DNA of 64,000 bases, from NCBI GenBank assembly GCA_902562425.1, contig CACETF010000004.1:90590-154589 (forward strand), in the 5' to 3' direction. Every line of letters begins with the position of its first letter. The stretch's first letter is position 1. Positions 27,318 through 36,271 of the stretch are shown in pieces. The translations under genes were made by a program, and so were the position numbers. The DNA comes from Porticoccaceae bacterium (GTDB taxonomy: Bacteria; Pseudomonadota; Gammaproteobacteria; Pseudomonadales; Porticoccaceae). The notes under the pieces are model-generated. The model saw only the letters and a program-made list of their open reading frames with translations. It searched no databases and was not told the DNA's origin.

Positions 27318-27688
27318 AATCTCCTCCATAAATTTGTGGCAAAGCGACAATCGCGGTGTAACGAAGCCGTCTCTACGCAGCGTTCAAGGTCGCGCCTTGT
27401 TGACGTTTTGAAAAAAAATCGAAGCATAAATCTAAAATATCTTGGTTCAATCATTTATTCGTCCGTGTAATGGCTAGAAGTGTTAAATGCACCAAACTAA
27501 CCACTTAAGTGTTTTTCTAAGATTTCCTAATACACCTGATGCGCCTGCCTTATCCGTCTCATTGCCCATTCAAACAGTCTTAAGCTATGACCATCGACAT
27601 AGTCTAAGCAGAGAGTTTATCACCCACCACACCCATGTGTGTATTTTGGCGGGTGTTTGGAAAATCGAGATACATTATTAACTTGCTC
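27318..27688. other. Intergenic stretch, nothing recognised
   Basis: 371 bases between the hydratase start and the end of the Aas-type fusion gene, both on the minus strand. No gene, strong terminator or clear promoter was found. Confidence 0.5.
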
Positions 27689-30600
27689 CTATTGGAGCTC
27701 AATTGCCATCGAGCGTGCTCTTCGCACATCGGCCTTCCCACTACCAAGAAGAGGAATTGAATCAACAACCTGGTACTCAGATGGAAGCATGAGAGCCTGG
27801 CAACCAAGGTCTAACATCTTTTTGCGAATTGAAGTCAGGTCGAGCTCTTGATCACTGACAAGGACAATTTTTTCACCCCTCACGGGGTCAGGTAACCCAA
27901 CCGCAATTATTCCAACTCCCTCTAATATAACACTTCTAAGAGCACGCTCGACTGCCGTTAAGCTGATCATTTCACCTCTTATTTTTACAAAGCGAGAATA
28001 GCGATCTATAATAGTAAGAAAGCCATCTTCGTCGATCATTCCTTTATCTCCGCTCACATACCATCGAAAACCGTCGATCTCCTTGATGACTCCTTTTGTT
28101 TTCTCAGGCTCGCCAAGGTAACCTTGCATGACTTGTGGTCCACCGATCAACACCATACCAGCATCACCAATAGGTAGTTCGTCGAATGTTTCTGGATCCA
28201 CGATCATACAACTAGTCCCGGGCAGTGGCATACCTACGGTTCCGAGTTGACTACCCTTTTGAATTTTCAGCCTGGTTGGTTCCAATTGATCCGGTAAATT
28301 ACACGTAGCTACTGGTGAGGTTTCGGTGGTCCCGTAACCCTCCAGAACTGCTTTGCCAAACTTAACCTGAAAATCCTGACGTACTCTATCATCGAGCTTC
28401 TCGGCCCCAGAAACAACAAGACGAAGGCTATCTAATAGCAGAGGATGAATCTTTTGATTCTGATTATACAGCCTCAATAATGATGAAGTGGCGCACATAA
28501 TGCTTACTCCGTGCCGGGAAATTGATTTTGCGGTCGAAAGAGCGTCTGTTGGGTCAGGCTGGCAAACCAGAGGAATCCCCTCAATTAGCGGAAGAAAAGT
28601 AGTAACATTTAGTCCGAAAGCATGAAACAACGGTAGCGAACCCATCATTACATCATTAGGCTGAGCATTAACAATCTCAGAAACTTGTTTAATATTCGCC
28701 ATTATATTTTTGTGCGTAAGAGAAATCCCTTTGGGAGATCCCTCACTGCCACTTGAAAACAGAATTGCTGCGACTTTATCCGTATTCTCGTTACGACTAT
28801 AAAGTAGTCTCACAAAATTTTCGGGTAAAAACTTAATCATTATCCAATAGAAACCCAGTTCTAATTTGGGTATTTCTTTAACCAACTCCTCCAAATGTAT
28901 CAGTTCTTGGCCTTTGAAGGCCGCTCGGATATCGATGCCGCGTGCCTTAAGTTTTTTTAGAAAGGTGCTTGATGTCAAAATTACTTTAATTTCTGCGGTC
29001 TCGCAGGCGGCTTTAATATCCAAAAAATTAGATGTGTAATTGAGATTCACCACCGTCTTTCCCGCCAATAAAGTTCCCATATTTGCCAATGCTGCCCCCC
29101 CACTTGAGGGCAATAATAGACCAACATTTTGGTTTACCACTTTTTTTGAGACTCTTGCAGAAATAGCAATCGCAGCGCACAAAGCACGAATAGCGGTAAG
29201 GGGCTTCGATCCCTCGTCGACTAAACTGGGAAGGTTTTTTGATCTTTTTACACTAGTGATCCAGGCGTCTTGAAGCGTTGGCAACGTCTCCACATGTGTT
29301 TGCCACGACGCCACGGACAGTCGTAAAACCTCACGCTTGACGACTCCGACTGACACATCATTGGCTAAAGGTGATCCAAAAGTTACCACAAGCTCTCTCA
29401 ATGGGCTATACGAGTAACTCTCTCTCAAGCGAGTCGAAGACATTGAAAATTGACTACCACGGAGACCCTGGAGATAAAATGGAACAATTACATAGGTATA
29501 TTTAACTAATGAGTGTACTCGCTCAAAACCTTTTCGAAACTGCACAAGATGTCCTGTTCTTGAAATTGTACCCTCCGGAAAAATGCAAACAACTTCTCCC
29601 AAATCTAGTAACAGAGAAATCTTAGAAAGGGCCTCATTTCCCCCGCCTCCGACTTCAATGGGTACAGCGCCAAAAATCTTTGCAATCCAATTTATATACC
29701 AACGATCGTAGATAGATTTTTCCATCACGAACCGAATAGGTCTAGGAGCTGCGATCTGGAGAATAGCCCAATCTATCCAGCTTACATGATTTCCCAGAAG
29801 AAGAACCCCGCCTTGCTCGGGGATAGAATTCAACCCCGACACTTTTATTTTATAATGTCGTTTAACTATCGAGCTTAAAATAAACCTGACCAAGCTCTGA
29901 GGCAGTTTTAACACAGTAAAAATACAGCCCGTCAGAGCAACAACGGCTATAATCGGAAACAAATAATCAGACACTCCCAAGATGGTGAGCACACAGGTCA
30001 ACATTAAGAAAGTTGTCATTGCTATATTTTGGAGGAAATTATTCCCAGCTATGACCGTGCCCAGTTCCTCCGAGCGCGCATTGAACTGAATCAATGCATT
30101 GAGCGGAACAATGAACAAACCACCTGCAATTCCCATTACAAAAAAATTAACCGCATGCACCCAAATCACATTAATGTGTATCACCAAAAAAAGTCCTATG
30201 CAGATACCCATCGCACCAATCGGTATTAGTCCAGTTTCTATGTAACCCCGAGACCAGCGCATTGCAAGGAAAGATCCCAATGCAATTCCGACACCGCTGG
30301 ATGCAATCGTTCCATTTATAATTCGGGTATCGGTTATTCCAAGGACCTGTTCGGCAAAATTCCCAAAGGCCGCCAACTGCACCTGACCCACAGCCCAGAA
30401 CACCGCCAGGCCAAGGACAGATAACCGAATGATTTTGTTGGACATTAATGGTTTTAGTGACCTTATTGCCGCGCGCCCTGAAAAATGCTCAACTGGTCTA
30501 AACTCAGATTTAGTCCCAAAATCGAGTGTCGGCAGTCGATAGCAAAGAAGCACCTCCAGCAGACTAGTTGCTACTAAAAGCCACCCGATTGGTGCAACTG

Positions 30601-31135
30601 CGACCAAAACATCTGCCTCAGTGACTGCTTCACTCCTGTAGAAGTTTTCAAACACCTGTGAAAAAAGAAAGGTGCTAACTAAAATTGCGCAAATAACAGT
30701 AGCCTGCGCTAGCCCATTTCCCTCTGCAAGACGGTCTTTTCCGAATAATGATTTTATGTATCCGGATTTAGCTGGCGAATAAATAGCACTTTGCATCGCT
30801 AAGATAAAAGTCATCACAAAAGCAATCCAGAATTGCCCAGTGTAGTAACAAAAAGTTATTGCAAGCGTTACTCCAACTGCGAAAGCCGCTGAAACACGCA
30901 TTACAACATTTTTTGGGAATCTATCTCCGGCAAATCCCGCAGGTGTAAATAATATAATAAATGGAAGAAGGATCAGTGCATTAAGTATTGCAGTCAGAAT
31001 AATCTGATGGTCACCATCGTACACTTTCAAAATTGTGTTCTGAATGGTGATCTTATGCCCAAGATCTAGGAACGCGTTTAAAAACACCACCATTAGGTAG
31101 GAGAGCGCGCCCTTTGTTCTCATTATTTGACTCAT
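27689..31135 (-). CDS. aas: LplT-PlsC-Aas fusion: lysophospholipid transporter / acyltransferase / acyl-ACP synthetase
   Basis: 1148 residues, three domains. About 1-420 is an MFS transporter of the LplT type (twelve hydrophobic segments; FTPAGFAGDRFPK after helix 2). About 430-640 is a PlsC acyltransferase with the catalytic NHVSWIDW (H-x4-D) and FPEGTISRTG. About 650-1148 is an AMP-binding ligase with FSSGSEGSPKGISLTHKN and GYGTTETSP. In E. coli LplT flips lysophospholipid inward and Aas re-acylates it; here both are one protein, a known fusion in Proteobacteria. Divergent from the SDR gene at 31379. Confidence 0.93.
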   Translation of the reverse strand: MSQIMRTKGALSYLMVVFLNAFLDLGHKITIQNTILKVYDGDHQIILTAILNALILLPFIILFTPAGFAGDRFPKNVVMRVSAAFAVGVTLAITFCYYTGQFWIAFVMTFILAMQSAIYSPAKSGYIKSLFGKDRLAEGNGLAQATVICAILVSTFLFSQVFENFYRSEAVTEADVLVAVAPIGWLLVATSLLEVLLCYRLPTLDFGTKSEFRPVEHFSGRAAIRSLKPLMSNKIIRLSVLGLAVFWAVGQVQLAAFGNFAEQVLGITDTRIINGTIASSGVGIALGSFLAMRWSRGYIETGLIPIGAMGICIGLFLVIHINVIWVHAVNFFVMGIAGGLFIVPLNALIQFNARSEELGTVIAGNNFLQNIAMTTFLMLTCVLTILGVSDYLFPIIAVVALTGCIFTVLKLPQSLVRFILSSIVKRHYKIKVSGLNSIPEQGGVLLLGNHVSWIDWAILQIAAPRPIRFVMEKSIYDRWYINWIAKIFGAVPIEVGGGGNEALSKISLLLDLGEVVCIFPEGTISRTGHLVQFRKGFERVHSLVKYTYVIVPFYLQGLRGSQFSMSSTRLRESYSYSPLRELVVTFGSPLANDVSVGVVKREVLRLSVASWQTHVETLPTLQDAWITSVKRSKNLPSLVDEGSKPLTAIRALCAAIAISARVSKKVVNQNVGLLLPSSGGAALANMGTLLAGKTVVNLNYTSNFLDIKAACETAEIKVILTSSTFLKKLKARGIDIRAAFKGQELIHLEELVKEIPKLELGFYWIMIKFLPENFVRLLYSRNENTDKVAAILFSSGSEGSPKGISLTHKNIMANIKQVSEIVNAQPNDVMMGSLPLFHAFGLNVTTFLPLIEGIPLVCQPDPTDALSTAKSISRHGVSIMCATSSLLRLYNQNQKIHPLLLDSLRLVVSGAEKLDDRVRQDFQVKFGKAVLEGYGTTETSPVATCNLPDQLEPTRLKIQKGSQLGTVGMPLPGTSCMIVDPETFDELPIGDAGMVLIGGPQVMQGYLGEPEKTKGVIKEIDGFRWYVSGDKGMIDEDGFLTIIDRYSRFVKIRGEMISLTAVERALRSVILEGVGIIAVGLPDPVRGEKIVLVSDQELDLTSIRKKMLDLGCQALMLPSEYQVVDSIPLLGSGKADVRRARSMAIELQ

Positions 31136-31378
31136 CTATCCTCCTCAAATGACCATCCATAATTAACTGGCCAATAAATAGCGTTTTGATAGTCCTTTTC
31201 GCTTCTCGAACGAAATAAAAAACTTTCAGATATAGTTTTTTTGATCCCGTTTTGAAACGTCACGCAAATTTTAAAGGAGAGTATGGCACAACAACGTAAA
31301 AACATGTCAGTATGTTTAGATTTAAAATGTCATAAGCACAAAAAACATTAAGATCTATACAAATAGGGAATGTAACCA

Positions 31379-32158
31379 ATGGATCTGGGTATTGCTGGGA
31401 AAAAAGCGCTTGTTTGTGGCTCCTCTAGAGGGTTAGGCTTTGCGTGCGCCTCAGCTCTCGCACAAGCGGGAGTAGAAGTAACTTTGAATGGACGAGACCG
31501 TCAAAGCCTTACAGCAGGAGCGAAAAAAATTTTTGAAACGCGTAATAGAAAAGTTCAAATAGCAGTTGCTGATATTGGAACCGAATTAGGACAAAATGCT
31601 GTATTAGCGAAATGTCCTAATCCCGATATATTAATCAACAACAATGGTGGTCCGCCTTTCGTTGAATTCCAGTCCTTGAGTAAGAGTGATATAGAAAAGG
31701 GTCTTCAAATGAACATGATAACACCTATAAGGATGATACAAAAAACTCTCGATTCTATGGTTGCCAAGGGATTCGGACGGATTATTAACATTACCTCTGT
31801 ATCGGTAAAAATGCCAATCCAAGGTCTAGATCTTTCCAGCGGAGCGCGAGCAGGCCTCTCCTCTTTTTTAGCTGGGGTTTCACGCTCTGTAGCCCACAGA
31901 GGTGTGACTATTAATCAGCTCTTGCCTGGATATTTTTTAACAGGAAGATTAAAAGAGGGATTTAGAGTAAATGCAGAGAAAAATGGAGTTCCGGAAGATG
32001 AAATTTCACACAGTATGATTCAGCAAGTCCCAGCCAAACGTCTCGGCGAACCTGAAGAATTTGGGCAGACTTGTGCTTTTTTGTGCAGCAAATTCGCTGG
32101 CTACATTACTGGACAAAATATTTTAATCGATGGAGGTCTTCAAAAAAGCGCCTTTTGA
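31379..32158 (+). CDS. Atypical short-chain dehydrogenase lacking the YxxxK motif
   Basis: 259 residues. The cofactor motif CGSSRGLGFACASALAQAG and NNNGGPPF (replacing NNAG) identify an SDR. The catalytic Ser region is ITSVSVK, but where YxxxK should stand the sequence is LSSGARAG: Ser153 replaces Tyr and Arg157 replaces Lys. A subgroup of SDRs with L-S-N-x-x-R-x-G-L at this place exists, so this is probably a family feature rather than damage. The C-terminus FLCSKFAGYITGQNILIDGG is normal. Reaction unknown. Convergent with the NYN gene. Confidence 0.88.
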   Translation: MDLGIAGKKALVCGSSRGLGFACASALAQAGVEVTLNGRDRQSLTAGAKKIFETRNRKVQIAVADIGTELGQNAVLAKCPNPDILINNNGGPPFVEFQSLSKSDIEKGLQMNMITPIRMIQKTLDSMVAKGFGRIINITSVSVKMPIQGLDLSSGARAGLSSFLAGVSRSVAHRGVTINQLLPGYFLTGRLKEGFRVNAEKNGVPEDEISHSMIQQVPAKRLGEPEEFGQTCAFLCSKFAGYITGQNILIDGGLQKSAF

Positions 32159-32173
32159 ATCACTCTGTTCTTA

Positions 32174-32671
32174 TCACAGAGAGTGCTTTAACAATAAAGG
32201 TTCGCAGATTGGTCGAAACTCCGAGGCTGCCTCTATAACAGATCGCGCAGTTTGTTCTCGAACAGCATAAACAATTGAGGATAATTCTGGCCAGCCATTC
32301 AATCTGCGCAATAATAAGTCAAAATCACCATCACCAGATAACAAAACAATGCAATCGATATTGTTTTTGTTATAAAAAGCCGTATCCATAATGTCGATCG
32401 TGATCCCAACATCCCAGTCACCTTTTTTCGAACCATCGGCGCGGCTAATGTAAGGTTTCAGCTTGACTTTAAACCCTGACTCTCTTAAAAAATTTTGGAA
32501 CATTATCTGTTTCCGATCCCCACGATCAATCGCATAAGCTCTGGCAGTAACAATGTCACCCTCATTTTTCAACTCACTTAAGAGTCTTCGGTAGTTAAAA
32601 TAACACCCATATTTATCTTTCACAGTGTAAAAGATGTTCTGGACATCAACGAATAGTGCAATTTTTTTCAT
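32174..32671 (-). CDS. NYN-domain (LabA/DUF88) protein
   Basis: 165 residues, PIN-like NYN fold, predicted nuclease. Acidic residues at the expected metal positions can be seen: FVDVQN near the N-terminus, KGDWDVGITIDI (about 78-90), and LLSGDGDFDLLLRRL (about 102-116). Relatives include cyanobacterial LabA and many uncharacterised bacterial proteins thought to act on RNA. The 3' end overlaps a hairpin (CACTCTCTGTGATAAG...) shared with the convergent SDR gene, possibly a bidirectional terminator. Confidence 0.85.
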   Translation of the reverse strand: MKKIALFVDVQNIFYTVKDKYGCYFNYRRLLSELKNEGDIVTARAYAIDRGDRKQIMFQNFLRESGFKVKLKPYISRADGSKKGDWDVGITIDIMDTAFYNKNNIDCIVLLSGDGDFDLLLRRLNGWPELSSIVYAVREQTARSVIEAASEFRPICEPLLLKHSL

Positions 32672-32881
32672 AATTAGCTTTTCCCGGAAATTTGCGGTTA
32701 CATATCGCTAAGAATAGATTTTTACACAGTCCAAGCTTGGATGTGAGAAAAAAGTGTTGCCACAACTCATAATGTGACATTTATATCTTGCTTTTAAGTC
32801 CTCAGATTTTTAAAGTAATGTCAAGATTTAACAATAACCGGATCATCTTCGGTTGGTACACTTCAATAGAGGAAAACTTGT

Positions 32882-33181
32882 ATGTCACTTGAACTAGTAA
32901 CCGCCGGTTTAAAAGAAAAAATTGGCGAAGATTGCGGGCTTGGAGCCACGGTAAAGTTTGATTTTGGTGATAGCGGAAAACTCTTCCTTGATGCTACACA
33001 GACGCCCAATATAATTAATAACGATGATGCCGATGCTCAGTGCACCATGGTCTTGAGTATGGAAAATTTTATGTCGATGGCCTCGGGAGAACTTGATGGC
33101 ACGGCGGCTTTTATGTCTGGGAAACTAAAGATTCAAGGTGATATGGGTATAGCCATGAAATTAGGGCCAATGTTGGCCTAA
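32882..33181 (+). CDS. SCP2 sterol-carrier-domain protein
   Basis: 99 residues, a lone SCP2 domain. It has the conserved GLGATVKFDF-DSGKLFLDAT stretch and the C-terminal AFMSGKLKIQGDMGIAMKL motif. SCP2 domains bind lipids and acyl-CoAs in a hydrophobic tunnel; single-domain bacterial forms often accompany beta-oxidation genes. ATG 32882 follows AGAGGA with good spacing. It is monocistronic, with no gene downstream for 800 bases. Confidence 0.92.
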   Translation: MSLELVTAGLKEKIGEDCGLGATVKFDFGDSGKLFLDATQTPNIINNDDADAQCTMVLSMENFMSMASGELDGTAAFMSGKLKIQGDMGIAMKLGPMLA

Positions 33182-33298
33182 TAAAGGTCGGTAAAAAATC
33201 AGAGATAGGCTACGAAATCAGCTGACTCAATAATATGGTAGATTGATTATTTCGCACGGGCATGACTATAATAAGGGTTAATGAAGAGCATTTATTCC

Positions 33299-33732
33299 TT
33301 AGCTGGTAGTTCGTCCTAAAATTCTCAAACCTCCAATAGAAAATTTATACTCCCTTCCATAAGTACTTGTGATGTTGTGATTCGCATCTCGTTCGTATTT
33401 TAAATACTGTTTCACCTTTCCATGCGAACCCAATCCGAATTGTATACTTCTTCCCTTTGGTATTAAAAGAAATTGCGTGGCAAGTTACCTAGCTGCATAT
33501 ATGTCAGGCGCCGTTCCGACAGAGCGTGATGTCCTCATCAAGGTCGCACCCATCTAAAAAGTATCAGTTGCATTGAGCGAAATGTAACCCACATGGTCCT
33601 TGAGAGGCTCCGCAAACAAATCTTTTCATCCAGCATTCTCACATATAAGCCGGTAACGATGAATTTTACCTTTACCAATCTCCGCAACCATTAAATATTC
33701 ACCATCAGGACCAATAACTACGCCAAAAAAGT
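33299..33732 (-). pseudogene. Decayed SMP-30/gluconolactonase-like beta-propeller gene
   Basis: Translating the minus strand in shifting frames gives FGVVIGPDGEYLMVAE then GKGKIHRYRL, a stop, KDLFAEPL, a second stop, LDGCDLDEDITL, and finally GKVKQYLKYERD, NITSTYG and GGLRILGRTTS ending at TAA 33301-33299. These follow, in order, the pattern of SMP-30/strictosidine-synthase-like propellers (NGVxxSPDGxxLLVAETGxxRVxRY, LFAE, PDGxxxDxxG, ITSVxExDGxLYxGSLxxxxLGR). At least two stops and two frameshifts are needed, so it is a relic. No N-terminal part was identified above about 33740. Confidence 0.55.
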
Positions 33733-33985
33733 ACCGGCTGATGACCATAAATGCGTGTACTTTGAATAATTGGAACCAAAAATGCAACCTAGACATACTA
33801 GGTTGGATCGATTTTTTGCCGTACAGTCGATGATACGAATAGACTAAAAGTTTAATGTGTAACGTGACCGAGGTTTACATCTGTACATGTCATAGTGCCG
33901 TCTAGCAGGGTAACACTCATATAACCATAAATAACTATACCTCCGTTTATAAAAATAAAAAAGATAGGTGACTTTTCTACAAATA

Positions 33986-34001
33986 CTGTATATATTAACA
34001 G
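33986..34001. promoter_or_regulatory. LexA box upstream of imuA
   Basis: CTGT-ATATATTA-ACAG, a full match to the E. coli-type SOS consensus (CTGT-N8-ACAG with an AT-rich centre), extended to TA..TA on both sides. It lies 16 bases before the imuA ATG and overlaps a possible -10 (TATATT at 33991-33996; -35-like GTGACT 17 bases upstream). This placement would block transcription until LexA is cleaved. Confidence 0.88.
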
Positions 34002-34017
34002 TATAAAAGGTGAATTA

Positions 34018-34755
34018 ATGCGAAAATCTTCAAGTTTAGAGACACTTCTAACACGCCATGATATTTGGCGTGGTCACAGTCGTTCGATCATAAAAGATTC
34101 CTTAACAACCCAATATCCAGAATTAGATGATCTATTATGTGGAGGTTGGCCACGACAAGCATTAATCGAAGCAAATTTTAGTCGTCATGGCATTGGTGAG
34201 TTGAGTCTAATTTTGCCGACATTAATCAAGCATACGCAGAACGAAGGATTGTGTGTCCTTCTTGATCCACCCTATCAACCTTATGCTCCTTCTTGGGCGT
34301 CGGCTGGCATAAAACTTGAAAATCTTTTCGTCATACACAGCAAGTGTCGTAATGAATGGTTATGGAGTGCTGAACATAGCATAAGAAATGAGATTATGCT
34401 GGTCGCATGGATAGGACAATATAAGTTTAACTATAGTAATTTAAGGCGAATACAATTAGCTGCCACTGCAAATTATCAACCGGCTTTCTTATACAACCAT
34501 TTGGAACATATTTCACTATACTCTCCTGCCGCATTAAGACTGGAAATTAATAATTCGAAGCTACACGAAATAACAGTAAAAGTACTAAAATTCAACGGGT
34601 TAAATTCTTCTTCACAAATACAGTTGAAAACGCATATAAGTGATACAAAACGTATTTTACTGCACCAACTACCCGTACCGATACATAATAATCATAAGAA
34701 TACTGATTTAACTTTTAGCCTTAACGAAACCCAAGGCTACATACTTAATACTTGA
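34018..34755 (+). CDS. imuA: SOS mutasome protein ImuA (RecA-like)
   Basis: 245 residues. ImuA is a RecA-fold protein that works with ImuB and the error-prone polymerase DnaE2 in damage-induced mutagenesis. It has the family's opening pattern (L-D-D-L-L-C-G-G-W-P-R-Q-A-L-I-E around residue 40) and the central G-x-GELSL-LP and LDPPYQPYAPSWASAGI segments. ATG 34018 with AAAGG and good spacing. Directly preceded by a LexA box and followed 35 bases later by imuB, so SOS-induced. dnaE2 is not adjacent but starts 8.7 kb further on. Confidence 0.88.
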   Translation: MRKSSSLETLLTRHDIWRGHSRSIIKDSLTTQYPELDDLLCGGWPRQALIEANFSRHGIGELSLILPTLIKHTQNEGLCVLLDPPYQPYAPSWASAGIKLENLFVIHSKCRNEWLWSAEHSIRNEIMLVAWIGQYKFNYSNLRRIQLAATANYQPAFLYNHLEHISLYSPAALRLEINNSKLHEITVKVLKFNGLNSSSQIQLKTHISDTKRILLHQLPVPIHNNHKNTDLTFSLNETQGYILNT

Positions 34756-34790
34756 TTTTAATATGAAAATCTACAATAGATATAGTCCAC

Positions 34791-36251
34791 ATGCCTCAGA
34801 CAGTTAAAAAACAAGAAATCTGGCTTTATCTGCACTTTCCTTTATTGGCTATAGATGCTCAATTTAAAGAATCTAAAAAACAATTCTCACAATATCCGCA
34901 GGCAGTTATAACTCAAAGTCAAAAAACAAGATGTATATATTGTTGCAACGATGCTGCAAAGCAGCTTGGTATTCAGGAACAAATGTCCTTATCAACTGCA
35001 ATAACTCTATGCCCCGATTTACATATAAAAATTCGAAATAATGAAAAAGAAAGGCTCTATTTTGAGCAACTAACCCTTATTGCCTACAACTTTAGTCCCG
35101 AACTAATTATCTATCAAAATATTGGCCTTAGTATGGAATTGTCTAATTGTAAAAAGCTTTACGGTAGTTATTCTGAATTACTCAAGCAATTAAAAGAGCA
35201 ATTAAAGGAGAAAAGCAGCCGAGTCTTTACGGGAGTTGGACACAACTCATTAGCAGCGCGCCTATCAATAAAAAACAAGTTTCATACTCAAATACCTAAA
35301 AATAAAGAGTTAATTCAACAATTGTATTCCATAAAATTAAACCAACTAACACTTAAACGCTCTCAAGAGGATAGTCTTAAGCATTTAGGCATCATTACTG
35401 TAGGTGATTTCCTAACTCTACCAAGCACCTCAACATGCCGTCGATTTGATAACGAAGTTCTCTCCAAAATAAGTCTCTTAACTACTCAAAATGATTTGCA
35501 AGAACGCTACATAGCACCTAAAAAATTCAAAGATATGCTAGAAAATCCTAGTGGATTTTATAGCAAAGAAGATTTACATGCCCCAATGAAAATATTATTG
35601 GCACGACTCCAAAAGCATCTCCGCACACATCAGGTAAATTGCAAGGAAATCTGTTGGCAATTCTCTCCAATGCAAGGACAACCAAAATTTATGGTCATTA
35701 AGCTATCATATCCATGTTATGGCTCTGATGTTTTTTTTACCCTCAGTCGTTTACAACTTGAACAACTCAATTTACCAAATAGTATCGAAAGGATTGTCTT
35801 ATATAGTAAGGAATTCATTATCAACACTAATGAAACCCTAGATTTTTTTCTCACTAAAAAATATATAAAAAAAATTCATTTTTTAGACCAAGTCACGGCT
35901 AAATTGGGAACTGATGCTATATATCAACCCTGCTTTCAGGCAGAGTATTTACCAGAAAAAGCAAATCTGTCCACCGACACATGCTCTCCTAAAACATCAA
36001 GTGGTAGACATTTACCATTACAACCACTATGGCTGACAAATGCACCTTTACGATTACAAAACCTCGATAATCAACCCTATTGGAATGAACCTTTGACGCT
36101 GTTACGTGGACCTGAACGCTTATCTGAAAACTGGTGGCAGGGTGAGCAACAACGTGATTACTATGTGGCACATGATTCTCAAGGATCACGTTACTGGTTA
36201 TATTGGGAAAAACAGAGCAAAGAGTGGCACTTACATGGAATATTTGCCTAG
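34791..36251 (+). CDS. imuB: SOS mutasome hub protein ImuB (Y-family polymerase-like)
   Basis: 486 residues. ImuB is a Y-family polymerase relative without catalytic acidic residues; it binds the beta clamp, ImuA and DnaE2. The N-terminus WLYLHFPLLAIDA and CCNDAAKQLGIQEQMSL (palm region) are typical, and the C-terminus has the diagnostic GPERLSENWWQGEQQRDYYVA and LHGIFA ending. A QPLWL sequence near residue 410 could be the clamp-binding motif. Same strand and likely same LexA-controlled transcript as imuA. The next gene downstream is convergent, not dnaE2. Confidence 0.9.
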   Translation: MPQTVKKQEIWLYLHFPLLAIDAQFKESKKQFSQYPQAVITQSQKTRCIYCCNDAAKQLGIQEQMSLSTAITLCPDLHIKIRNNEKERLYFEQLTLIAYNFSPELIIYQNIGLSMELSNCKKLYGSYSELLKQLKEQLKEKSSRVFTGVGHNSLAARLSIKNKFHTQIPKNKELIQQLYSIKLNQLTLKRSQEDSLKHLGIITVGDFLTLPSTSTCRRFDNEVLSKISLLTTQNDLQERYIAPKKFKDMLENPSGFYSKEDLHAPMKILLARLQKHLRTHQVNCKEICWQFSPMQGQPKFMVIKLSYPCYGSDVFFTLSRLQLEQLNLPNSIERIVLYSKEFIINTNETLDFFLTKKYIKKIHFLDQVTAKLGTDAIYQPCFQAEYLPEKANLSTDTCSPKTSSGRHLPLQPLWLTNAPLRLQNLDNQPYWNEPLTLLRGPERLSENWWQGEQQRDYYVAHDSQGSRYWLYWEKQSKEWHLHGIFA

Positions 36252-36271
36252 ATAGCAATTGCAAAAAGGTT

